NCBI RefSeq assembly: GCF_030915505.1
Contig: NZ_CP133265.1
Span: forward strand, 3,004,001-3,068,000
Origin: Neobacillus sp. OS1-2
Lineage (GTDB): Bacteria > Bacillota > Bacilli > Bacillales > Cytobacillaceae
DNA: 64,000 bases
Direction: 5' to 3'
The notes beneath the pieces were generated by a model. That model searched no databases. It saw only the letters and a program-made list of their open reading frames with translations, and was not told where the DNA came from. Position numbers and translations under genes: made by a program. Below are positions 24,380 through 32,384 of the stretch, one piece after another; within the stretch, counting starts at the first letter, position 1; each line of letters begins with the position of its first letter.

Positions 24380-25279
24380 GTGGCAGAATTAGCAAAAAAC
24401 ATTGCAGACATCGCGGTTGCACCTGCCGAGGAAAAGCTGGTACCACCATGGAAAGAGGCATGGCAATCCTTTTATAAAAATCGCTTAGCCCTTGCAGGAT
24501 TATGTATCGTTTTATTTTTTATCATTTTAGCCATCATCGCTCCTTTGATTGCTCCATATGGATTTAAGGAACAGGTATTAGCTGATCGGATGCAGGCACC
24601 ATCAAGTAAACATTGGTTCGGAACCGATGATTTTGGCCGTGATATTTTTTCTCGTGTGATCTACGGGGCAAGAATTTCTTTATGGGTCGGATTTTTCTCA
24701 GTGTTAGGATCTGTTGTTTTTGGAACATTGCTTGGTATTGTGGCAGGTTACTATGGGCGCTGGGTCGATGCGATCATTTCCCGAATCTTTGATGTTATGC
24801 TTGCCTTTCCAAGTATCCTTTTAGCGATTGCCGTTGTTGCAATCCTTGGACCATCCCTGAAAAATGCGCTCATTGCGATCGCTGTTATCAACATCCCTAA
24901 TTTTGGCCGGCTTGTCAGATCAAAGGTTTTAAGTGTGAAACAAGAGGAATATATTATGGCAGCTAGAGCTGTTGGAATGAAGGACACAAGAATTCTTCTG
25001 AGACATATTCTGCCTAACAGTATTTCTCCGGTAATTGTCCAAGCAACATTGGCGATTGCCACTGCCATTATCGAAGCCGCTGCTTTAGGCTTTCTAGGCT
25101 TAGGTGCTCAACCGCCAACGCCTGAATGGGGGAAAATGCTCGCCGATTCGAAAAACTACATTACCAATGCCCCTTGGACATTATTTTTTCCGGGGATGGC
25201 TATTATGCTGACGGTACTTGGATTTAACCTAATGGGTGATGGACTCCGGGATGTTCTCGATCCGAAAATGAAAAACTAG
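24380..25279 (+). CDS. dppC: dipeptide ABC transporter permease DppC
   Basis: 299 residues, GTG start preceded by AAGGAGGGGATC, 14 nt after dppB. It has the N-terminal OppC-type region (FYKNRLALAGLCIVLFFI), six helices and the EAA loop EYIMAARAVGMKDTRIL. The family motif HWFGTDDFGRDIFSRVIYGA is intact. It is the last gene of the operon, ended by a strong terminator that overlaps its stop codon. Confidence 0.9.
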   Translation: MAELAKNIADIAVAPAEEKLVPPWKEAWQSFYKNRLALAGLCIVLFFIILAIIAPLIAPYGFKEQVLADRMQAPSSKHWFGTDDFGRDIFSRVIYGARISLWVGFFSVLGSVVFGTLLGIVAGYYGRWVDAIISRIFDVMLAFPSILLAIAVVAILGPSLKNALIAIAVINIPNFGRLVRSKVLSVKQEEYIMAARAVGMKDTRILLRHILPNSISPVIVQATLAIATAIIEAAALGFLGLGAQPPTPEWGKMLADSKNYITNAPWTLFFPGMAIMLTVLGFNLMGDGLRDVLDPKMKN

Positions 25280-25307
25280 GCGGTGACAATCACCGCCTAG
25301 TTTTTTT
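25273..25307 (+). terminator. Strong terminator of the dpp operon
   Basis: AAACTAGGCGGTGA pairs perfectly over 14 bp with TCACCGCCTAGTTT (3-nt loop), followed by a T run; the dppC stop codon is in the stem. Confidence 0.92.
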
Positions 25308-25330
25308 ACAATTTGAAGTATGTTTAGCAT

Positions 25331-25354
25331 TGATTATTACATCAATAATAATCA
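25331..25354. promoter_or_regulatory. 24-bp palindrome upstream of aroK
   Basis: TGATTATT and AATAATCA form perfect 8-bp arms around 8 bp. It lies about 30 bp upstream of the aroK -35 element, a position suited to an activator or repressor site. Confidence 0.3.
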
Positions 25355-25384
25355 TACTTATCCCAGCATAACCACTTGAGATTG

Positions 25385-25414
25385 TTGTTTTTTAACACGA
25401 TTTAGAGATATAAT
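25385..25414 (+). promoter_or_regulatory. Promoter of aroK-aroD
   Basis: TTGTTT (25385-25390), an 18-bp spacer and TATAAT (25409-25414). Confidence 0.6.
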
Positions 25415-25471
25415 AATCCCAATTTAAAAACTGAAATTTCTTAATTTAGATTAATAGGGGGATCGGAAAGA

Positions 25472-25990
25472 TTGACTAATAAAAGCATTGTTTTTATCGG
25501 ATTTATGGGTGTCGGAAAAACGACAATCGGCAGAATGGTTGCAGAAAAACTTGGTCGTGAATTTATTGATGTCGACGAGGAAATAGAAAAAGAGTATGAA
25601 ATGAGGATTTCAGATATTTTTGAAAAAATCGGAGAACGGGCTTTTCGAGATAAAGAAAAAAGTGTTATCACCAGTCTATGCGAACAAACGAATAAGGTTT
25701 TGTCTTTAGGTGGCGGTGCCTTTTTGCAAGAAGACATTAGAGAGCTGTGCATGGCTTCCAGTTATGTTATTTTACTAGACTTGTCATTTGAAAAATGGAA
25801 AGAGCGGATCAATCTAATTATAAACAGCCGCCCGGTATTGCAAGGAAAGTCATTAGCAGAAATGGAGGAGCTCTTTTATAAAAGGCAGGAAGTGTATGCA
25901 AAGCATCATTTGAAAGTGATTACGGATGGTCATACTCCTGGGGAAATAGCCGATCTAATCATAAATACAGTAATAGAGAAGGGTAGATAA
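25472..25990 (+). CDS. aroK: shikimate kinase
   Basis: 172 residues from a TTG start with AGGGGGATC upstream. Walker A is GFMGVGKTTIGR, the shikimate-binding DVDEEIE follows (about 32-38), and LSLGGGAFLQ is the conserved GGG motif. It phosphorylates shikimate to shikimate 3-phosphate in aromatic amino-acid synthesis. Its stop shares a base with the aroD start (TAATG), so the two are coupled. Confidence 0.92.
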   Translation: MTNKSIVFIGFMGVGKTTIGRMVAEKLGREFIDVDEEIEKEYEMRISDIFEKIGERAFRDKEKSVITSLCEQTNKVLSLGGGAFLQEDIRELCMASSYVILLDLSFEKWKERINLIINSRPVLQGKSLAEMEELFYKRQEVYAKHHLKVITDGHTPGEIADLIINTVIEKGR

Positions 25991-26745
25991 TGAAAAAAAC
26001 AGTAACAGTAAGAGGAATTACAATTGGTGAAGGGGCACCAAAAATTTGTGTCTCTTTAATAGGAAGAACGAAAACCGAGTTAATCGAGGAGACTGCATTT
26101 TTAAAAACATTAGATTTGGATATTGTGGAATGGCGGGCAGATTTTTTTAATCATGTAGAGAGTATGATAAACGTGAAAGAGGCCCTTGGTGAAATACGTG
26201 CTATTCTAGCAGATATGCCGCTAATTTTTACGTTCAGAAGTAAAAAGGAAGGCGGCGAAAAAGAAATAAGCAATAAATATTACATTGAATTAAATAAAGC
26301 AATGGCTGAAAGCGGTATGGTTGATATCATTGATATAGAGTTGTTTAATGAAGAAATCGAAGTGAAGGCCCTAATTAACACTGCGCATGCAAATGACGTT
26401 TTTGTTATTCTTTCTAATCATGATTTCATTAAGACTCCATCGCGAGAGGAAATAGTGGAACGATTAAGGAAGGCGCAGGAATGGGGAGGAGATTTACCAA
26501 AAATTGCCGTCATGCCGGCTAATTCCTCGGATGTCCTGACTTTATTGGAAGCAACCAATACAATGAATGAAAACTATGCAGACAGGCCATTTATTACGAT
26601 ATCTATGGGAACTAAGGGGATTATCAGCCGCCTTGCAGGGGGATCGTTTGGATCAGCCATAACCTTTGGAGCTTCAGGGAAGGGATCGGCACCAGGTCAA
26701 ATTGGAGTGAATGAATTAAGAAATATTTTAAACCTACTTCAATAA
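25990..26745 (+). CDS. aroD: 3-dehydroquinate dehydratase, type I
   Basis: A 251-residue TIM-barrel enzyme that converts 3-dehydroquinate to 3-dehydroshikimate through a Schiff base. Visible active-site parts: EWRADFF near 47, the catalytic His in ILSNHDF (about 143) and the Schiff-base Lys in LPKIAVMP (about 171). It overlaps aroK by one base. The two genes supply non-adjacent steps of the pathway, the intermediate step (AroE) being elsewhere. A hairpin terminator follows. Confidence 0.92.
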   Translation: MKKTVTVRGITIGEGAPKICVSLIGRTKTELIEETAFLKTLDLDIVEWRADFFNHVESMINVKEALGEIRAILADMPLIFTFRSKKEGGEKEISNKYYIELNKAMAESGMVDIIDIELFNEEIEVKALINTAHANDVFVILSNHDFIKTPSREEIVERLRKAQEWGGDLPKIAVMPANSSDVLTLLEATNTMNENYADRPFITISMGTKGIISRLAGGSFGSAITFGASGKGSAPGQIGVNELRNILNLLQ

Positions 26746-26757
26746 TCTTATAAAAGG

Positions 26758-26793
26758 ACAGCAATCCATTTTCAAAAAGGATGCTGTTTTTTT
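26758..26793 (+). terminator. Terminator after aroD
   Basis: ACAGC-A-ATCC pairs with GGAT-GCTGT (one bulge), followed by a T8 run. Confidence 0.8.
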
Positions 26794-26900
26794 AATTATC
26801 ATGCATAAAAATTGTATCTAAATTTACACCAATATGAAAACGTTTTCATTACTAAACTTGATTATTTTCAGTAAACGCAAAAAATTAAGTCATTTTAATA

Positions 26901-26935
26901 TTGAATAATTATATACATGTATGTATAATAATTCA
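26901..26935 (+). promoter_or_regulatory. argC promoter embedded in ARG-box palindrome
   Basis: TTGAAT (26901-26906), a 17-bp spacer and TATAAT (26924-26929) form a good vegetative promoter. The whole is covered by a 34-bp imperfect palindrome (26902-26935) whose right half, TGTATAATAATTCA, matches the ArgR/AhrC ARG-box core TGNATWWWWATNCA. Repressor bound here would block RNA polymerase directly. Confidence 0.8.
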
Positions 26936-26963
26936 TTATATAAGCAACGTGGGAGTTGAAGAA

Positions 26964-28001
26964 ATGAAGGCTGCAATTATTGGTGGCACAGGTTATGGGT
27001 CAATTGAGTTAGTCAGGTTATTAAATAAACACCCTTACATGGAGGTTGGTTCTGTCGTTTCTAACTCCCAAGCAGGGTTTAATTTTAGCGATGTGTATCC
27101 GCACCTTTCTAATATAATTGTTCAACCGCTTGAAACATTTAATGCAGATAGATTAAGTGAAGAAAATGACATTGTCTTTTTTGCAACACCATCAGGGGTA
27201 AGCAGCAAGCTTGTTCCAAAGATGATGGAAAAAGGTAAAAAGTGTATAGATCTATCTGGAGATTTTCGTCTAAGGAGTGCTGAAGAATATGTGTCATGGT
27301 ATAAGCATTCACCTGCCTCAGAGGACTATTTAAAACAGGCAACATACGGATTAACTGAAATTTATTCAGAAGAAATAAAAACTGCTAATCTGCTAGCTAA
27401 TCCAGGCTGCTACCCTACTGCAACGACACTTGGCTTAATACCAATTGTAAAAAAAGGGTTTGTAGATGAAAAGTCAATCATCATTGATGCAAAATCAGGT
27501 GTAACTGGTGCAGGCAGGGGCCTTACATTAACTTCACATTATGCGGAAATAAATGATAATGTCAGAGCTTATAAGCTGGGAGCGCATCAACATATTCCCG
27601 AAATTGAGCAAGTCCTTCAAGATGAAACAGGGATAGAGATCGCCATTACTTTCTCGACACATTTGGTTCCGATGTCACGCGGTATTATGTGTTCGATGTA
27701 TATGAATCTAAAAGATTATATTTCAACAGAGGAAGTTATAGAAATTTATACTCAATATTATGAAAAGCATCCCTTTGTGAGGGTTCGGCCTATTGGAAAT
27801 GTTCCAACCACTAAAGAGGTACTTGGCAGTAATTTTTGTGATATCGGCCTTTATGTGGATCCACGAACTAATCGCTTAACGGTCATTTCCGTCATCGATA
27901 ATTTAGTAAAAGGGGCAGCTGGTCAGGCAATTCAAAATGCAAATGTAATGAACGGATGGGATGAACGGACAGGACTTACAGATATTCCATTGTATCCTTA
28001 A
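26964..28001 (+). CDS. argC: N-acetyl-gamma-glutamyl-phosphate reductase
   Basis: 345 residues from ATG 26964, chosen because GGGAG lies 8 nt upstream; the open frame extends further but over the promoter. The NADP-binding start is MKAAIIGGTGYGSIEL and the catalytic Cys is in LANPGCYPT (about 146-154). It reduces N-acetylglutamyl phosphate to the semialdehyde, the third step of ornithine synthesis. First gene of argCJBD-carAB-argF, under a strong ARG-box promoter. Confidence 0.95.
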   Translation: MKAAIIGGTGYGSIELVRLLNKHPYMEVGSVVSNSQAGFNFSDVYPHLSNIIVQPLETFNADRLSEENDIVFFATPSGVSSKLVPKMMEKGKKCIDLSGDFRLRSAEEYVSWYKHSPASEDYLKQATYGLTEIYSEEIKTANLLANPGCYPTATTLGLIPIVKKGFVDEKSIIIDAKSGVTGAGRGLTLTSHYAEINDNVRAYKLGAHQHIPEIEQVLQDETGIEIAITFSTHLVPMSRGIMCSMYMNLKDYISTEEVIEIYTQYYEKHPFVRVRPIGNVPTTKEVLGSNFCDIGLYVDPRTNRLTVISVIDNLVKGAAGQAIQNANVMNGWDERTGLTDIPLYP

Positions 28002-28062
28002 AATTCATAAATTATTAGATACCTAGTTATACGACCAAAGGGAAAATAAGGGGGAAATAAAA

Positions 28063-29292
28063 TTGGCGCAAGCAACATCAGTAAATGAAATTGTTGTTCT
28101 AGAGGATGGGAGTATAACAGTTCCACAAGGGTACAAAGCAGGCGGAATGCACTGTGGTATTAAAAGAAAACGACTTGATCTTGGGTATATTGTTTCTGAA
28201 GTGCCAGCCACGGTTGCCGGTGTGTATACCACAAATATTTTCCAAGCGGCACCATTACTTGTTACGCAAGAAAGTATTGCAAAAGAAAATAAAGCCCAAG
28301 CGATCCTCGTGAATTCTGGTAATGCCAATGCTTGCACTGGCGAGCAAGGAGTAGCTGATGCACTGGCTATGCAAAAAGGATTTGCAATCGAATTAGGAAT
28401 TCCAGAACATCTGGTTGCTGTCACATCCACAGGGGTTATTGGAGAACTGTTGCCAATGGATAAAATTGAAACTGGTATTAAGCAAATCCTCCAGGAAGAA
28501 TATGAAAACGAAGAAAACTTCAAACAAGCCATTTTAACAACTGATACATGTACAAAACAGATTGCTGTACAGTTTACCATTGATGGTAAACAAGTGAGCA
28601 TCGGAGGGACTTCTAAGGGATCGGGAATGATTCATCCAAATATGGCGACGATGCTTGGCTTTGTTACAACAGATGCAAGTGTTGCCCAGGAAGACCTTCT
28701 ACATGCATTAAGAGAGGTAACCAATACCACATTTAATATGATAACCGTCGATGGAGACACCAGCACGAACGACATGGTGTTAGTCATGGCAAACGGTTTA
28801 GCTGACAATAAGCAACTGACGATGGACCATCCAGAATGGGGCATTTTTAAACAGGGTTTACAAATCGTTTGCGAATCACTAGCTAAAAAAATTGCCCGTG
28901 ACGGCGAAGGAGCAACTAAACTAGTTGAGGTGCAAGTTGAGGGGGCTTTTAGTCTAAATGCAGCTAGAGCAGTAGGAAAATCAATTATTTCTTCTAATCT
29001 TGTAAAAACAGCTATTTACGGTACAGATCCAAATTGGGGAAGAATTGTAACGGCTGCCGGTTACAGTGGGGTTCCAATCGAGCCGAATTTATTGGAGGTT
29101 TCTTTAGGGCAATACAAAGTATTTGAAAAAGGGCTGCCTTGTCCGATTGATGAAGAGGAAGTAAAAGGCTATTTGGAAAATGAAAATGTTGTGATTCAAG
29201 TTCATTTACATCAAGGCGAGTACAGCGCAACTGCTTGGGGATGCGACCTTACTTACGACTATGTAAAAATTAACGCATCTTACCGCACTTAA
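28063..29292 (+). CDS. argJ: bifunctional ornithine acetyltransferase / N-acetylglutamate synthase
   Basis: 409 residues, TTG start with AAGGGGGAAA upstream. It transfers acetyl from N-acetylornithine to glutamate, closing the acetyl cycle. The self-cleavage site is visible in GMIHPNMATMLGF: the Thr after MA becomes the nucleophile and N terminus of the beta chain. SGNANACTG near 87-95 is also family-typical. Whether it can also use acetyl-CoA cannot be told from sequence. Confidence 0.94.
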   Translation: MAQATSVNEIVVLEDGSITVPQGYKAGGMHCGIKRKRLDLGYIVSEVPATVAGVYTTNIFQAAPLLVTQESIAKENKAQAILVNSGNANACTGEQGVADALAMQKGFAIELGIPEHLVAVTSTGVIGELLPMDKIETGIKQILQEEYENEENFKQAILTTDTCTKQIAVQFTIDGKQVSIGGTSKGSGMIHPNMATMLGFVTTDASVAQEDLLHALREVTNTTFNMITVDGDTSTNDMVLVMANGLADNKQLTMDHPEWGIFKQGLQIVCESLAKKIARDGEGATKLVEVQVEGAFSLNAARAVGKSIISSNLVKTAIYGTDPNWGRIVTAAGYSGVPIEPNLLEVSLGQYKVFEKGLPCPIDEEEVKGYLENENVVIQVHLHQGEYSATAWGCDLTYDYVKINASYRT

Positions 29293-29305
29293 GGGGGAAG
29301 TGAAA

Positions 29306-30103
29306 ATGAAATATTTAGTCATTAAGTGCGGCGGAAGTGTGTTAGAAAATCTGCCAAGGTCTTTTTATGAGGACGTTGTGAAGATGTATCATTCTGGTGA
29401 ATGGGTACCGGTAATCGTGCACGGCGGTGGCCCTTTAATTAATCAGTTATTAAAAAACTTAAACGTTGAGACCACCTTTGTGAATGGTTTAAGAGTAACA
29501 AACCACGAGGTGTTGGATATTGTTGAAATGGTCTTAAGCGGCATGGTAAATAAACAAGTAGTAAGAAATATTGCTGAAGTTAATGGAAGAGCAATTGGAA
29601 TAAGTGGTGTTGATGGCACCTTGTTGAAAGCAAAACCTAGTCATGATGCTGAAACTTTAGGTTTTGTCGGCGAAGTGGTCGAAGTGAATGAAAGTATCAT
29701 TGCAGGCATTGTAAATCAAGGATATATTCCTGTCATTTCTCCAATTGGGGTTGATGCAGGCGGCCAGCACTACAACATTAATGGTGATATTGCTGCATCA
29801 GCAATCGCCAAAGCACTTGAAGCAAATTTATGCTTTATCAGTGATATCCCTGGGGTCTTAATCGAGAAAGATAGTGTGAAAACCAAACTTGATAGAGTAT
29901 CAAAACAAATGATTGAAGAAATGATTACTAATCAAACAATCTACGGCGGTATGATTCCTAAAGTAACGGCAGCAATTGACGGGCTGGTTCATAACATACC
30001 AGAGGTTGGAATCATAAACGGCTTTGAAAAAAATAGCTTACTAGATTATACAAATGGAAAAAATGTTGGAACAAAAATAGTTCTAGAAGAGGTGATTGCA
30101 TAA
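29306..30103 (+). CDS. argB: acetylglutamate kinase
   Basis: 265 residues. ATG 29306 is preferred over GTG 29300 since AAGGGGG sits 8 nt before the ATG. Kinase motifs are KCGGSVLE at the start, HGGGPLINQLL near 39 and the ADP-binding YNINGDIAA near 158. It phosphorylates N-acetylglutamate. Compact size and absence of the N-terminal extension of hexameric kinases suggest the arginine-insensitive dimeric type, with control left to the repressor. Its stop overlaps the argD ATG (TAATG). Confidence 0.94.
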   Translation: MKYLVIKCGGSVLENLPRSFYEDVVKMYHSGEWVPVIVHGGGPLINQLLKNLNVETTFVNGLRVTNHEVLDIVEMVLSGMVNKQVVRNIAEVNGRAIGISGVDGTLLKAKPSHDAETLGFVGEVVEVNESIIAGIVNQGYIPVISPIGVDAGGQHYNINGDIAASAIAKALEANLCFISDIPGVLIEKDSVKTKLDRVSKQMIEEMITNQTIYGGMIPKVTAAIDGLVHNIPEVGIINGFEKNSLLDYTNGKNVGTKIVLEEVIA

Positions 30104-31302
30104 TGGCTGCCAACAAAACTGTTTCACAAATCTCACCGGTAATGCCAACATACGCACGCTTCCCCATCACCCTTGTAAAGGGAAAAGGAAGTTATGTTTG
30201 GGACGATCAAGAAAACAAATACTTAGATTTCACTTCTGGGATTGCCACCTGTAACCTAGGGCATGTTCCCGATCCAGTGAAAGAAAAACTTGAAGAACAA
30301 TTACAAAACCTATGGCACTGCTCAAACCTTTACCACATTCCAAACCAAGAGGAGCTTGCAGCATTGCTTACGGCGAACAGCTGCGGCGATCAAGTCTTTT
30401 TTTGTAACAGCGGGGCAGAAGCGAATGAAGCAGCCATTAAACTAGCAAGAAGATATGCTAACAATGTTAAGGGAAGTGGCTCAAACGAAGTTGTCACCTT
30501 TCAGCAATCATTCCATGGAAGAACATTAGCCACCTTAACCGCCACAGGCCAGGAAAAAATTCAACAGGGATTTTCTCCGCTCATGCCCGGATTCAGCTAC
30601 CTGCCGTTTAATGACAATGGAGCACTTGATCAGCTTCAGACAATCAAACCTGCCGCGGTCCTGCTAGAGCTTGTCCAGGGCGAAGGAGGAGTGATTCCTG
30701 CCAACCCAGATTGGGTGAAAAAACTAGCCCAAATTTGTAAAGATAACGAAATTCTGCTAATGGTGGATGAAATTCAAACAGGCATCGGACGAACGGGTAC
30801 ACTTTTCGCCTACGAACAATATGGTATTGAACCGGATGTTATCAGCATCGCCAAAGGTCTTGGCTCAGGATTTCCAATCGGAGCCATTATTGCAAAAGAA
30901 GAAGCAGCAAAGGGGTTTGAGCCGGGCAGCCACGGCAGCACATTTGGCGGGAACCCATTTGCGACGGCGGCAGGGCTTGCGACCATTACACATATCCTTG
31001 AAAGTGACGTACTCAAACACGTTGTCGACATATCAGCGTATTTAGATCAACAACTTCAAATTCTAAAAGAAAAGTACCTTGTTATAAAAGAAATCCGTGG
31101 CACCGGGCTGCTAAAAGGGTTGGTTGTCGAGACCAGCGCCTTAGAAATTGTCCAAAAAGCGATAGCAAACAATCTGCTAATTTTATCTGCAGGCCCGAAT
31201 GTGGTACGGATTTTGCCTCCGTTGACCGCCACAAAAGAAGAAGTGAATGAATTTGCCAACAAATTGGAAAGTGCTTTCCAAAGTATAGAGAAAGGCGCGT
31301 GA
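30103..31302 (+). CDS. argD: acetylornithine aminotransferase
   Basis: 399-residue PLP-dependent class III aminotransferase. It carries NSGAEANEAAIKLAR for cofactor binding, DEIQTGIGRTG, and the Schiff-base Lys in SIAKGLGSGFPIGA (about 250). It converts N-acetylglutamate semialdehyde to N-acetylornithine. It overlaps argB by one base, and its TGA overlaps the carA GTG, so translation is chained through the operon. Confidence 0.94.
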   Translation: MAANKTVSQISPVMPTYARFPITLVKGKGSYVWDDQENKYLDFTSGIATCNLGHVPDPVKEKLEEQLQNLWHCSNLYHIPNQEELAALLTANSCGDQVFFCNSGAEANEAAIKLARRYANNVKGSGSNEVVTFQQSFHGRTLATLTATGQEKIQQGFSPLMPGFSYLPFNDNGALDQLQTIKPAAVLLELVQGEGGVIPANPDWVKKLAQICKDNEILLMVDEIQTGIGRTGTLFAYEQYGIEPDVISIAKGLGSGFPIGAIIAKEEAAKGFEPGSHGSTFGGNPFATAAGLATITHILESDVLKHVVDISAYLDQQLQILKEKYLVIKEIRGTGLLKGLVVETSALEIVQKAIANNLLILSAGPNVVRILPPLTATKEEVNEFANKLESAFQSIEKGA

Positions 31303-32384
31303 GTATTTTGGAGAATGGTTATCTTACTTTGGAAACGGGAGAAGTGTTTGAAGGCGTTCTAATCGGTGCAGAGAAGGATTCGCTCGGAGAAGTAGTTTTT
31401 AACACGAGCATGACGGGCTATCAAGAAATTATTACTGATCCATCATACGCCGGCCAAATCATTACTTTCTGCTATCCGATTATCGGAAGCTATGGAATTA
31501 ATGCTATCGATGATGAAAGTATTTCACCAGCCTTATCAGGAGTGATCATTGGCGATTTATGTGAAACACCGAGCCACTATCAATCAATAAATAAATTCTC
31601 GGAAAAACTTAAACAGGCAGGGGTTCCTGGAATCGCAGGAGTTGATACGAGACTTCTCGTGAAAACCATTCGCAGTCGCGGTACTGTTAAAGGGTACTTA
31701 AGCTATAAGAAGAAAACAAACTTGCCAACAACAGGAAACCAGGCATTTTGGGTAGACAAAGTATCAACAAAAAAGACACAATTTTTCAAAAATAGCGGGC
31801 CACATATCGTTCTATATGATTTTGGCTATAAAAAGTCGATCCTAAATGCGCTATTAGAAGAAAATTGTGCGGTGACGATTGTGCCATACAATACTTCTTT
31901 TGAAAAAGTGAAAGCACTGAATCCCGATGGTGTCCTGTTAAGTAACGGACCTGGCGATCCCATGGAATTAAAACAGTGGTTCCCTGAGATTAAGAAAATA
32001 AGCCAGCAATTTCCAACACTAGGAATTTGCCTAGGACACCAGCTGATTGCCCTTGCCTATGGAGCTAAAACTACAAAGCTTGCATATGGCCATCGCGGCG
32101 GCAACCATCCGGTTAAGGAAATAAATACTGGCAAGGTTAAAATAACAGCACAAAATCACGGCTATGTCGTCGTTGATGAAAGCATTGATGAAAAAGTTTT
32201 TGATGTCACATACAGAAATGTAAATGACAAATCAATCGAGGGTCTGAAGCATCAAAACTTTCCTATCCAAACCGTACAATTTCATCCGGAAGCACATCCT
32301 GGGCCAAGTGATACCGAATATATTCTGAAAGATTTCGTAAAACAGTTAGCATCAATGGGAGAGACAGTATATGCCGCTAAATAA
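31299..32384 (+). CDS. carA: carbamoyl-phosphate synthase small subunit, arginine type
   Basis: 361 residues, GTG start within GTGA overlapping argD. The N-terminal CPSase domain has FNTSMTGYQEIITDPSY; the C-terminal class I glutamine amidotransferase has the nucleophile in LGICLGHQL and HPEAHPGP. It supplies ammonia from glutamine to CarB. Its position inside the arg operon under ArgR marks it as the arginine-specific copy, separate from a pyrimidine copy expected elsewhere. Confidence 0.94.
   Translation: MSILENGYLTLETGEVFEGVLIGAEKDSLGEVVFNTSMTGYQEIITDPSYAGQIITFCYPIIGSYGINAIDDESISPALSGVIIGDLCETPSHYQSINKFSEKLKQAGVPGIAGVDTRLLVKTIRSRGTVKGYLSYKKKTNLPTTGNQAFWVDKVSTKKTQFFKNSGPHIVLYDFGYKKSILNALLEENCAVTIVPYNTSFEKVKALNPDGVLLSNGPGDPMELKQWFPEIKKISQQFPTLGICLGHQLIALAYGAKTTKLAYGHRGGNHPVKEINTGKVKITAQNHGYVVVDESIDEKVFDVTYRNVNDKSIEGLKHQNFPIQTVQFHPEAHPGPSDTEYILKDFVKQLASMGETVYAAK

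Noticed and set aside
31299..32384. carA and carB considered as the pyrimidine copy
   Set aside because: They sit inside the arg operon with overlapping starts and no pyr genes nearby, so the arginine-specific role fits better.
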